Below, in pieces: positions 1 through 6,109 of a stretch of 6,417 nucleotides of DNA. How positions within the stretch are numbered: position 1 is the stretch's first letter; every line of letters starts with the position of its first letter. Made by a program: the position numbers and the translations under genes. The DNA lies in the NCBI GenBank assembly GCA_030591125.1, contig JAUVBP010000071.1:1-6417 (forward strand), written 5' to 3'. Source of the stretch: Candidatus Woesearchaeota archaeon (GTDB lineage: Archaea > Nanobdellota > Nanobdellia > Woesearchaeales > UBA11576). The notes below the pieces were generated by a model, which searched no databases, had not been told where the DNA came from, and worked only from the letters and a program-made list of their open reading frames with translations.

Positions 1-1938
1 GGCGAGATGAATGAAGAGCTGGATAATCTTATGGTAACAGAGCCTGACCTGGGCCCGGGTCTGGCAGAAGACCGGATCGAGGTTATTGAGATGGCTGATT
101 ATCTTACATTCTGGAAGGGATATAAAGATATTGTTTATGTTGTAGACGATTATGAGATTGCATTAATGGCTTCAACATATGCTTCATTGCTGAACATTCC
201 TTTGGTGATCCAGGGAAGCACTTTGGATGTCCCTAAAACTTTCACTGGAAGGAATGTAATCGGTGTAGGTGCGTGCCCTGAAGGGTTGGTATGCGAGGAA
301 TATTATGATACAAACTTCGATCTTCAGCAGAGGTACATTGAGCTTACAAACACAGACAAGGTTATGCTCGTCAATCCGGCAGACCTTAATATCTTCGACC
401 CGAATGAATATAATGATTATTATAATCTTCAGCAGGAGAGAAGCACAGAGAAGATAGCAGAAATGCATGCAGGAATGTCTTTGGTGGCGCCGATATTGGC
501 CAGTGCAAAGCATGAGCTGATAATAACAACACCTGAGACAGAGGCTTATGCTGTAGACGCTTCATTCCAGTCGCAGCTTGATGCTCTGGGCTTGGGCCAG
601 GAGGATCTCAAATACTTGACAATAGCTGCAAGCCCTAAGGTTATACATATGGCAATCGCTGATGAGCGTGGCAGGGTTTTCTCTCAGGAGGCTGACAACA
701 AGCTCTATGGTAACATAGATGATGATCTCTGGATAGATCTTGCTGTAGGGAGGCTTTTCAGCGTCACTGTCTCTGACACGAGTGCGCAGGTCGCAAGGAC
801 ATTGTTCTATGATGATATCCCTAAGAGCAATAACTTCGCGATGTTCTGGGCGCCTAATTTCATGAACATGATAGCTGCAGCAAGGACAAATGATCGGATA
901 ATGACAGAATATCTGGGATTCAACAGTCAGAGCAAGTATGTAAAACTCAATATGGGAGGAGAGCCTTACTATGATTCCTTTGATACTAAAGCTGATATGG
1001 AGAACAAGTTCTACATAAACTATCTTGATCACGGATATTCTTTTGGATGGACCCATGGGATAAACACCAAGTCCCTCCGGCAGAATCAGGTGATGATGGA
1101 GCCGGCTTTCGTCAACAGCCATGCATGCTCTACATGCGCATATCATAGGATAGGTAATGATAATTTAAAGCAGCTTCTTTTCTGTTCAAACATAATAAGG
1201 AGAGGAGCCATAGTCCATCTTGGATCAGTAGCTACTTCAGGAGGATTTGAGCAGGACAGGTTCCATGTGGATCAGTTCTCATTGGGCAGGGATGTTGGTA
1301 CCTCTTTCAAGAACTGGAAAAACTTCAACTACAACGGAAAGGAGCAGTTTGAAGTGATGCTGGGAGATCCGACTTTTAACCTCAATTTCCCTTACTCTGA
1401 AGAGATGTGGGCTGAAGGCAATGCACAGAAAGTTGAGTTTGAGGAAGGGTTCATAAGGTTCAATCTGCCACAACAGGATTGGCTTACTGACTTTAAGTTT
1501 GCTAGGAGAGCAGGGGAGTATTTGACGGGTTGGATTTTCGAGATGCCTGTAGGCGAGAACTACATGAGGGACTTCAAGAGAGTTTACAACTTGATTGATA
1601 CTGATGGTGAATGCAGCACGTATTACCGGGGCTGCAATGTTACTCTCGGGGGTGACAGGGGGCGTTTCAGGATAAGGATTCCGAGCTCTCTCAACATCCA
1701 GAACATAACAAGGATAGAGTATGAGGCTGAGGGTGTCATAAAAGATTATCCTCTTTACCATATATATGAATCTCCGTGGAGAGACACTGTATATTATCAT
1801 TTTACTGAGTTTGAGAGGGATGTTGATGATGGCATAGACAGTATGTACTTTGAGGAAAGGCTGGAAGAGATAGATGAGAGTCATTGGCTTTTCAACGACT
1901 ACATACCTGCAAGAGAGTACAGGTTCTACTATGAATAA
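1..1938 (+). CDS. C25 (gingipain)-like caspase-fold surface protein with cell-wall-binding-like N-terminal region, 5' partial
   Basis: The reading frame is open to the first base of the window (GGC GAG precede the first ATG at 7), there is no clear SD, and the visible N-terminus lacks a signal peptide, so the gene probably starts upstream. Numbering from that ATG gives 643 residues. Residues 40-75 (IVYVVDDYEIALMAS, then NIPLVI) and 105-170 resemble cell-wall-binding/S-layer-type repeats. Residues 232-251 (LYGNIDDD, then DLAVGRL) match the Asp/Gly-Arg element that precedes the catalytic part of family C25. The candidate dyad is His342 in INYLDHG and Cys374 in NSHACSTC; next come RRGAIVHLGS (398-407) and the family's GDPT ending (453-456). 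Residues about 470-643 look like a beta-rich C-terminal domain. In gingipains and PorU this fold cleaves after Arg/Lys or acts as a surface sortase; the specificity here is unknown. The next gene overlaps its end by 8 bases. Family call is fairly strong; activity is inferred. Confidence 0.82.
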   Translation, partial: GEMNEELDNLMVTEPDLGPGLAEDRIEVIEMADYLTFWKGYKDIVYVVDDYEIALMASTYASLLNIPLVIQGSTLDVPKTFTGRNVIGVGACPEGLVCEEYYDTNFDLQQRYIELTNTDKVMLVNPADLNIFDPNEYNDYYNLQQERSTEKIAEMHAGMSLVAPILASAKHELIITTPETEAYAVDASFQSQLDALGLGQEDLKYLTIAASPKVIHMAIADERGRVFSQEADNKLYGNIDDDLWIDLAVGRLFSVTVSDTSAQVARTLFYDDIPKSNNFAMFWAPNFMNMIAAARTNDRIMTEYLGFNSQSKYVKLNMGGEPYYDSFDTKADMENKFYINYLDHGYSFGWTHGINTKSLRQNQVMMEPAFVNSHACSTCAYHRIGNDNLKQLLFCSNIIRRGAIVHLGSVATSGGFEQDRFHVDQFSLGRDVGTSFKNWKNFNYNGKEQFEVMLGDPTFNLNFPYSEEMWAEGNAQKVEFEEGFIRFNLPQQDWLTDFKFARRAGEYLTGWIFEMPVGENYMRDFKRVYNLIDTDGECSTYYRGCNVTLGGDRGRFRIRIPSSLNIQNITRIEYEAEGVIKDYPLYHIYESPWRDTVYYHFTEFERDVDDGIDSMYFEERLEEIDESHWLFNDYIPAREYRFYYE

Positions 1939-2932
1939 AGCAATAGTTTTTGGTTTTGTATTTTTGGTTTTAGCCAGCTTTGCTAGCGCTCTAGATATCA
2001 CGATAGAGCTTGAATCAGAAGGCAGCTTCGGGCTTGGTGAGGATGTCACATTTAACTACACTCTTATAGCAGATGAAGGGACCATGATTACTTTTCTTCC
2101 TTTCATTGACTGCCCTTCAGCGCCCATGCCTTTCATGATAGAAGAGACAGTCATGCTAGAAGCAGGAGTTCCTTATGAGGCAAGTTTCAATGCCTTGACA
2201 GTGGGTGCATATGTTGAGACCCAGATGTGCGAGGCATACATACAGATCTTCTCGCCTATAGATCAGATTGAGACAATGGATGTAGAGATAACAGCAGAGC
2301 CTATTTTTAGCTTTAGTTTGCTCACATGCAAGGATTTTTCCTGTATAGAGAAGTCAAAGGTTTTTGTCCAGGGAGATACAGCCTATTTTGACTACAGTTC
2401 AAGTGTTGCAAATCCTTCAATAACAGCGACATTGACGAGTCCAGACAGCAGTCAGCAGCAGGTATCGTTCCCCATGTCAATGGGCCTTACTGAAATAGGG
2501 ACTTATACTCTCACTGTAGCGGCGACAAAGGAAGGCTATAAGGACAATTCTGCCAGTGTAATGTTTGGTGTAATAGAGAAGGAAGTGGAGATTGAGGAAG
2601 AGTTTAGTACTGTGCCTGTTGAAGATAGCACATCCAATGATTCTTCTGGAGGCACTTTCTATACAGAGACTGTTGTGATCCAAAATGATGGCCCTGTTGG
2701 GGACATTCCTTCAGATAATGTCTTGTCTCCTGTTCAAGATGATGGAAGCTTTGACACCATGGATTCAGGGGCTGAAGCCGGGAAAGAGGTAGCGCAGAAA
2801 GAAGTAGTGATAGAGACAAGGGTCGCCGGTCCGGTAGAAGATGGGAACTATATGGGGAAGATTGCAATAATAGCAGGGATATTTTTTGTTCTTGTGGTTT
2901 ATTTATTCTATAGGATAAAGAAATCTAGGTGA
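1931..2932 (+). CDS. Membrane-anchored extracellular Ig-like protein (333 aa)
   Basis: No named family is recognised. The ATG at 1931 is chosen because it gives a clean Sec signal peptide (MNKAIVFGFVFLVLASFASA) with likely cleavage near residue 20; in-frame starts upstream would put a hydrophilic tail ahead of it. Two beta-sandwich-like regions follow, about residues 22-122 and 126-215. Each has a pair of cysteines (Cys61/Cys100 and Cys133/Cys138), and the second ends in an IGTYTLTV strand typical of Ig-like folds. Residues 216-305 form an acidic, Ser/Pro/Val-rich low-complexity stalk. A single membrane helix lies at about 310-327, with the short basic tail RIKKSR. The topology is therefore extracellular with a C-terminal anchor. 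The start overlaps the end of the C25-like gene (ATGAATAA), there is no good SD, and translational coupling is likely. It may be an adhesin, a surface scaffold, or a partner or substrate of the upstream peptidase-like protein. Confidence 0.85.
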   Translation: MNKAIVFGFVFLVLASFASALDITIELESEGSFGLGEDVTFNYTLIADEGTMITFLPFIDCPSAPMPFMIEETVMLEAGVPYEASFNALTVGAYVETQMCEAYIQIFSPIDQIETMDVEITAEPIFSFSLLTCKDFSCIEKSKVFVQGDTAYFDYSSSVANPSITATLTSPDSSQQQVSFPMSMGLTEIGTYTLTVAATKEGYKDNSASVMFGVIEKEVEIEEEFSTVPVEDSTSNDSSGGTFYTETVVIQNDGPVGDIPSDNVLSPVQDDGSFDTMDSGAEAGKEVAQKEVVIETRVAGPVEDGNYMGKIAIIAGIFFVLVVYLFYRIKKSR

Positions 2933-3868
2933 TTATTCAATGACTATTGTCATCCCTGGCTTTGCTGACATCACGTTTTGAAACTCTTCTTTTACAAGCT
3001 CTTCAGCCTTCTCTGGAGTCACATACTTGAAGTGGCTCATCAGCATCAGCCTCGGTTGTGCACGATATGCTAGTTTTATCACTTCATCTGGGCTCATGTG
3101 GCTGTCTATCAGGTCAAAGTTCTTGTCGTTATGCGTGCATTCTGTAAGTATGAGGTCAGAGTCCTTGCAGAAATTGCCAAGCCCCTTTGTGTAGTTTGCA
3201 TCCCCTGTATAGCAGATTGTCTTGCCTCCTACATGTATCTTGTATGCATAGTTGACAATTGAATGCATTGTGAGACTCTTTTCTATATGGAATGATTTTA
3301 TCTTTTGATGGCTTCTTGGGCCTACAATTTTTAAGTTATTCAGCCCGCTGATTCTGCTTGGGCTGTATATTGGGGTGCCTGCAGGCATGTTCTCTGCAAT
3401 CTGCCATATGTGGATTATGTGGTCGAGATGGATATGGCTAAGCAGCATAGCATCAGCATTTTCCAGTATCTCCTTGTCTTTTAGTATTGTTTTTGCGCCT
3501 GCATCTAGGAGTATCACGTCATCATTGTGCCTCAATGAGTAGCCTACTTGGTTTCTTGTGAGGTAGGTTTTTAGAGGTGGCACAAACCCTCCGTCGATGC
3601 CGTATGTCTTGAGATGCACCTTGCCTTCAGGGACCTTGTCTATCTGTTCTAGGGTTCCATCAAGACGAAGCAGGTATATGTCATTCACCATCTTTTCCTG
3701 GAATATGCTGACAAGCCCCTCGCTGATATCCTCAAGCTCGTCGCCTAGTCCTGCCATGCCTTCAGTCAATGTCTCTAAAGGGGGTTTTGGGTCTGGTGAG
3801 CCAAGAGCACTGCCTGCAGTCATAATGCCCATTGCCATTGCTCCTGCAAGAAAGTCTCTCCTTTTCAT
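2933..3868 (-). CDS. Exported RNase Z-like metallo-beta-lactamase-fold hydrolase with twin-arginine-like signal
   Basis: The protein has 311 residues. The N-terminus MKRRDFLAGAMAMGIMTAGS fits the twin-arginine pattern RRxFL with a weakly hydrophobic Gly/Ala/Met core, so export through Tat is likely. A Pro-rich and acidic linker (24-75) precedes the catalytic domain. Visible metal-site elements are LLDAG (120-124), HIHLDH (His145, His147, Asp149, His150), a His202 ligand ahead of the YAYKI strand, TGDA (Asp223), His257 in SHMSPDE, and the final His279 in MSHF. The YAYKI and TGDA arrangement and the HMS motif resemble the RNase Z/arylsulfatase branch of the fold rather than beta-lactamases. The substrate cannot be told: a phosphodiester or sulfate ester is plausible, and class II cyclic-nucleotide phosphodiesterase is an alternative. 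The gene is convergent with the surface-protein operon with no spacer. A TATA box close upstream implies a very short leader, and no SD is present. Fold call is strong; substrate and export are inferred. Confidence 0.9.
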   Translation of the reverse strand: MKRRDFLAGAMAMGIMTAGSALGSPDPKPPLETLTEGMAGLGDELEDISEGLVSIFQEKMVNDIYLLRLDGTLEQIDKVPEGKVHLKTYGIDGGFVPPLKTYLTRNQVGYSLRHNDDVILLDAGAKTILKDKEILENADAMLLSHIHLDHIIHIWQIAENMPAGTPIYSPSRISGLNNLKIVGPRSHQKIKSFHIEKSLTMHSIVNYAYKIHVGGKTICYTGDANYTKGLGNFCKDSDLILTECTHNDKNFDLIDSHMSPDEVIKLAYRAQPRLMLMSHFKYVTPEKAEELVKEEFQNVMSAKPGMTIVIE

Positions 3869-3897
3869 TTTTCTTATGTTTTTATCGAAAATAGGAG

Positions 3898-3905
3898 TAT
3901 TTAAA
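3898..3905 (-). promoter_or_regulatory. TATA box for the metallo-hydrolase gene (probable leaderless promoter)
   Basis: On the minus strand the bases read TTTAAATA, with the purine-rich run CGAAAAA just upstream resembling a BRE. An archaeal start about 25 nt downstream would fall near 3875, leaving a leader of under 10 nt before the ATG at 3868. The bases before the ATG (CATAAGAAAA) contain no SD, in agreement with leaderless translation. Confidence 0.55.
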
Positions 3906-3960
3906 TTTTTCGTTTTTTATTCACTTTTTAGTAAGAACAGATATAAGCAAGGAATAGGGA

Positions 3961-4056
3961 CGCCGAGGCTGGGATTTGAACCCAGATATCCGTGAGGAAA
4001 CAAGCTTTCAGTATGAAATTCCAGGCTTGCGCAGTACCAAGTTGTGCCACCTCGGC
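3961..4056 (-). tRNA. tRNA-Ser(GGA) with a 12-nt intron
   Basis: The acceptor stem is GCCGAGG/CCTCGGC with discriminator G; CCA is not encoded. The T arm is CTGGG-TTCAAAT-CCCAG. The D arm has GCA/TGC pairing and the GG of the D loop. The anticodon stem CAAGC/GCTTG encloses 19 nt rather than 7. Removing 12 nt gives the standard loop CTGGAAA with anticodon GGA at 4020-4022. A 15-nt variable region (3986-4000) can form a TCC/GGA stem, making this a class II tRNA; with G73 this favours serine over leucine, which usually has A73. The spliced length would be 84 nt. A different splice choice (removing GGAATTTCATAC) would give CTTGAAA, the loop of tRNA-Ser(TGA), so serine is firmer than the exact anticodon. 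It has its own TATA box. Confidence 0.85.
4007..4018 (-). other. Predicted tRNA intron (12 nt)
   Basis: This is the segment TTTCATACTGAA, placed at the usual archaeal site after tRNA position 37. With the next A it can fold as TTTCA-TAC-TGAAA, a 5-bp hairpin. The canonical bulge-helix-bulge does not form well: of the four expected central pairs between CTGG and ACTG only two are Watson-Crick. Because A residues flank both junctions, the splice points can slide by one or two bases without changing the mature tRNA. Confidence 0.6.
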
Positions 4057-4080
4057 AATAGGATTCTTGACATTAATCTA

Positions 4081-4090
4081 CTTTAAAAAG
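4081..4090 (-). promoter_or_regulatory. TATA box for tRNA-Ser
   Basis: The minus strand reads CTTTTTAAAG, preceded by the purine-rich CCAAAAG. It lies 25-34 nt upstream of the first tRNA base, the normal distance for an archaeal box A. Confidence 0.55.
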
Positions 4091-4100
4091 CTTTTGGACA

Positions 4101-4127
4101 AGAAAAAGAAGAAAAAAAATAAAAATT
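4101..4127 (-). terminator. T-rich terminator after the pilin genes
   Basis: Directly after the stop codon of the second pilin gene the minus strand is almost pure pyrimidine, with T runs of five, eight and five broken by single bases (4125 down to 4101). Oligo-T tracts without a hairpin are typical of archaeal RNA polymerase termination. The tRNA promoter lies immediately beyond it. Confidence 0.6.
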
Positions 4128-4586
4128 TTATACATCAAGGCATTCGCCTTCAAGATTAACATCGCCCGTGAATATCAGGCCTGCCTCTCCTGTGTCTACA
4201 TTGGTGTATGTTGCCTTGAACACATTGCTGTATGACTCGCCTGCTGTGCATACATAGGTTGTAAGCTGGATTGTCTTTATCTCTCCTGGCTGGAGTGTAG
4301 TGTCTGTAATGACATCTGCAGTTCCTCCTATGTCAAACGCTGTCAAGGTTATTTCTACAGGCATGTTGTTCATGATCCTCAGGGAATTGCTCGCAGCAGT
4401 GTCCGAAAGGTCATAGGACATTACCCCTATTGGTGCGCTGGCCCAGTATGCTGCTGAGGCTTTTGCGCTTGTCCCTCTTCCTATTGAAGGGAATGCTCCC
4501 AATACTCCTACAACAATCAATGCTATTATTACAACAACAGCAAGTATTATCAGGTATTCTGTTGATGCTTGTGCTTTTCTTCTCAA
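4128..4586 (-). CDS. Class III signal-peptide prepilin (downstream paralog, 152 aa)
   Basis: This is a type IV pilin-like subunit. The N-terminus is a short basic head (MRRKA) followed by QASTEYLIILAVVVIIAL, the archaeal class III signal (QxSxE). EppA-type prepilin peptidase would cut just before Gln6, leaving a mature pilin of about 147 residues that starts with the hydrophobic assembly helix (to about residue 32). The rest is a small extracellular beta-rich head with Cys113 and Cys149, a possible disulfide, both also present in the paralog. The start codon is TTG, fixed by a near-perfect SD 4 nt away and by the short head needed ahead of the processing site. It lies 30 nt downstream of its paralog, with which I count 108 of 152 identical positions without gaps. 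It is probably co-transcribed with that gene and ends at the T-rich terminator. A cell-surface pilus or adhesion filament is likely; the exact filament type is not determined. Confidence 0.92.
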   Translation of the reverse strand: MRRKAQASTEYLIILAVVVIIALIVVGVLGAFPSIGRGTSAKASAAYWASAPIGVMSYDLSDTAASNSLRIMNNMPVEITLTAFDIGGTADVITDTTLQPGEIKTIQLTTYVCTAGESYSNVFKATYTNVDTGEAGLIFTGDVNLEGECLDV

Positions 4587-4590
4587 GATT

Positions 4591-4599
4591 TCACCTCCT
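4591..4599 (-). promoter_or_regulatory. Strong Shine-Dalgarno site of the downstream pilin
   Basis: The minus strand reads AGGAGGTGA, complementary over nine bases to the usual archaeal 16S rRNA end (TCACCTCCT). It sits 4 nt before the TTG start, preceded by a run of A. A strong site paired with a weak start codon decides the start here. Confidence 0.8.
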
Positions 4600-4616
4600 T
4601 TTTTTTTTCTGTTTTA

Positions 4617-5075
4617 TCATGCGTCTAGGCACTTGCCCTCGAGCTTTACGTCTCCTGTGAACTCAAGGTCAGTCTCTGTAGTATCCCTGTTGTCATATCT
4701 TATGACAATCTCGTAGCTATATGACTCATCTGCCTCGCACTCGAATGTGGTCAATCTGACAGTTTTCTTCTCTCCTGGCTGGAAAGTCGTGTCAGCAATA
4801 TTGTCATTGACTCCCCCTATCCGTATAAGGGTAATCATTATCTCTACAGGCAGGTTGTTCATGATTATGAGAGAATTGCTCGCTGCCGTGTCAGAGAGGT
4901 CATAAGAAAGTATGCCTATCGGTGCGCTGGCCCAGTATGCTGCAGAAGCCTTTGCGCTTGTCCCCCTGCCGATGGAAGGGAACCCGCTCAGTATGCCTAC
5001 GACTATCAATGCTATTATGACTACTACAGCGAGTATTATCAGGTATTCTGTTGATGTTTGCCCTCTTTTTTTCAA
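4617..5075 (-). CDS. Class III signal-peptide prepilin (upstream paralog, 152 aa)
   Basis: This is a type IV pilin-like subunit paralogous to the next gene. The TTG at 5075 is preferred over the in-frame GTG at 5084. It gives MKKRG ahead of QTSTEYLIILAVVVIIAL, the same five-residue head as the paralog and the same total length (152 aa), and it leaves an SD-like AGGTGG at a proper distance, whereas the GTG lies inside that site. Predicted cleavage is before Gln6. Residues 6-80 are almost the same as in the paralog (shared GRGTSAKASAAYWASAPIG, SDTAASNSL), while the head from about residue 81 differs, apart from Cys113, Cys149 and the FTGDV/LEG ending. It follows the TadC-like gene by 50 nt, with a candidate promoter in that gap. 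It may be a second major subunit or a variant for a different surface. Confidence 0.9.
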   Translation of the reverse strand: MKKRGQTSTEYLIILAVVVIIALIVVGILSGFPSIGRGTSAKASAAYWASAPIGILSYDLSDTAASNSLIIMNNLPVEIMITLIRIGGVNDNIADTTFQPGEKKTVRLTTFECEADESYSYEIVIRYDNRDTTETDLEFTGDVKLEGKCLDA

Positions 5076-5080
5076 AAAAT

Positions 5081-5086
5081 CCACCT
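5081..5086 (-). promoter_or_regulatory. Shine-Dalgarno-like site of the upstream pilin
   Basis: The minus strand reads AGGTGG, 5 nt before the TTG at 5075. It is weaker than the downstream pilin's site but at the same distance, and it overlaps the alternative GTG start (5082-5084), which argues against that codon. Confidence 0.55.
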
Positions 5087-5114
5087 TTTGTTAATATTTT
5101 AGTGCATATATTCA

Positions 5115-5122
5115 TTTATATA
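5115..5122 (-). promoter_or_regulatory. Candidate internal TATA box for the pilin pair
   Basis: The minus strand reads TATATAAA within an AT-rich stretch just after the TadC-like stop codon. A start about 25 nt downstream would fall near 5093, giving an 18-nt leader that contains the SD. The region is AT-rich enough for several overlapping boxes, so the exact one is uncertain. Confidence 0.45.
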
Positions 5123-5125
5123 TTT

Positions 5126-6109
5126 TTATATCCCGAAAAAGCTTCCCACAAGGAAGTTCATTATCATGAACATGGTCATACTGGATATTGCTATTATCGG
5201 CCCGTACCTGAAGCCGTGGACATAATTGCCCTCTTTTATCACGCCTATCAGGATCCCTGCAAGGAGGGAGGTTATAAGCAGCATGACAACAGATATCTTT
5301 GTCATGAATGCAGGTGTGATGTTGATATCCCCTATCAGGCCCCCCAGGCCTGCCATCGCGATGTCAGGAGTGGCAGGCTGCAGTGTGAGCATGGTCTCTA
5401 GGAATGATATGGCTATGGCAAGCAGCAGGGGAGTGCCTATGGTGACTGTGAAGAGTATGAACATGCTGTATGTCCTGGTGCTTGTCAAGAGCTCTTTTTT
5501 CAATGCCCTGGTCTCAATTATGTCTCTTGCTATTTCCTCGAGAAGCCTGGCGGAATGCCCTCCAGTCTTGAGCGAATTTGAGAACAGCCTTAAGCTCCTT
5601 TCCAGGATGGATGACTTGACTCTCTTGTTCATGTCGAGAAGTATGCTGCTGAAATTAACTGTTCCCATGGCCCTGTTTGTCACATAGTCTATTTCTTTTT
5701 TCAGCGGCCCGAAATCTTTTTTTGTGGCAAACTTCAATGCCTTGAAAGGTGTCATTCCAGATCTTATGTTGGATGCTGTCAGCTGCAATAGGTCAGGCAA
5801 TGCATGCTCTATCCTGTTTGTCCTGTCTTCTATGCTGATATGTATCATGACATACGTGAATATGTGGGCAAAGGCAGCGAAAAGCACACCATAGAATACG
5901 AATAATGGGTTGAAAGATCCTAAGAGAAGAGGCGATGCTATAAGGAAGGCTATAATTCCCAGTAATGCGAGAAGGTTGGCAGAGCCTATCCAGTCATCTG
6001 CAGTCAGCTTCTTGCTTCCTGTGTATTCCAGCATGCGTGCAACATGCTCTCTATATCTTCTCGGCATAAGCCTTGCTAGGCTCATGTACAGCCTTCTTTT
6101 TTTCTTCAT
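5126..6109 (-). CDS. TadC/FlaJ-like type IV pilus platform protein (T2SSF family)
   Basis: The ATG at 6109 gives 327 residues beginning MKKKRRLYMSLARLMPRRYR. The frame is open further upstream, but that part overlaps the 67-residue gene and is not coding-like. Predicted membrane helices lie at about 43-62 and 67-88, followed by a cytoplasmic T2SSF-type region (95-210: IEHALPDLLQL, NIRSGMTPFKAL, LFSNSLKTGGH, LLEEIARDI), then helices at about 215-236, 270-291 and 303-322. The two helices, long cytosolic domain and further helices match archaeal FlaJ/TadC proteins. These sit in the membrane beneath the filament and couple the assembly ATPase to pilin insertion or extraction. The stop of the preceding small gene overlaps this start as ATGA, so coupled translation is likely; there is no good SD. 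The two prepilins follow, supporting a pilus-assembly role. No assembly ATPase is present in the window. Confidence 0.88.
   Translation of the reverse strand: MKKKRRLYMSLARLMPRRYREHVARMLEYTGSKKLTADDWIGSANLLALLGIIAFLIASPLLLGSFNPLFVFYGVLFAAFAHIFTYVMIHISIEDRTNRIEHALPDLLQLTASNIRSGMTPFKALKFATKKDFGPLKKEIDYVTNRAMGTVNFSSILLDMNKRVKSSILERSLRLFSNSLKTGGHSARLLEEIARDIIETRALKKELLTSTRTYSMFILFTVTIGTPLLLAIAISFLETMLTLQPATPDIAMAGLGGLIGDINITPAFMTKISVVMLLITSLLAGILIGVIKEGNYVHGFRYGPIIAISSMTMFMIMNFLVGSFFGI

Larger units (their letters stand above)
4128..5075 (-). repeat. Tandem duplication of a prepilin gene
   Basis: The two 152-residue pilin genes lie head to tail, 30 nt apart, and align without gaps. Identity is about 84% over the first 80 residues and about 57% over the last 72. 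The DNA shares exact blocks such as GGTGCGCTGGCCCAGTATGC but also shows many silent changes in the conserved half, so the duplication is not recent and the N-terminal half is under protein-level constraint. Confidence 0.8.

Noticed and set aside
562..1146. Long open frame on the minus strand inside the C25-like gene
   Set aside because: Its product is rich in Cys, His and Ser with no fold or motif, while the plus-strand frame has clear family motifs throughout. It is a shadow of that gene.
1279..2049. 256-codon minus-strand frame across the junction of the two surface genes
   Set aside because: Low-complexity, Ser/Pro-rich start and no motif; it lies opposite two well-supported genes and has no promoter or SD of its own.
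2940..2953. Small inverted repeat ATGAC-TATT-GTCAT near the convergent stops, considered as a terminator
   Set aside because: Only five pairs, no T tract after it on either strand, and it encodes conserved-looking C-terminal residues of the hydrolase.
3938..3948. TTATAT on the minus strand between the tRNA and the hydrolase as a second promoter
   Set aside because: It would give a start some 50 nt before the ATG with no SD in the leader; the TTTAAATA nearer the gene fits better.
4011..4017. Reading the tRNA as Met from the CAT in the loop
   Set aside because: A loop centred on CAT would need flanking bases that do not pair as an anticodon stem, and the long variable arm does not fit tRNA-Met.
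5226..5687. Plus-strand open frame opposite the TadC-like gene
   Set aside because: The opposite strand has membrane helices and T2SSF motifs; this frame mirrors them and shows no independent signal.
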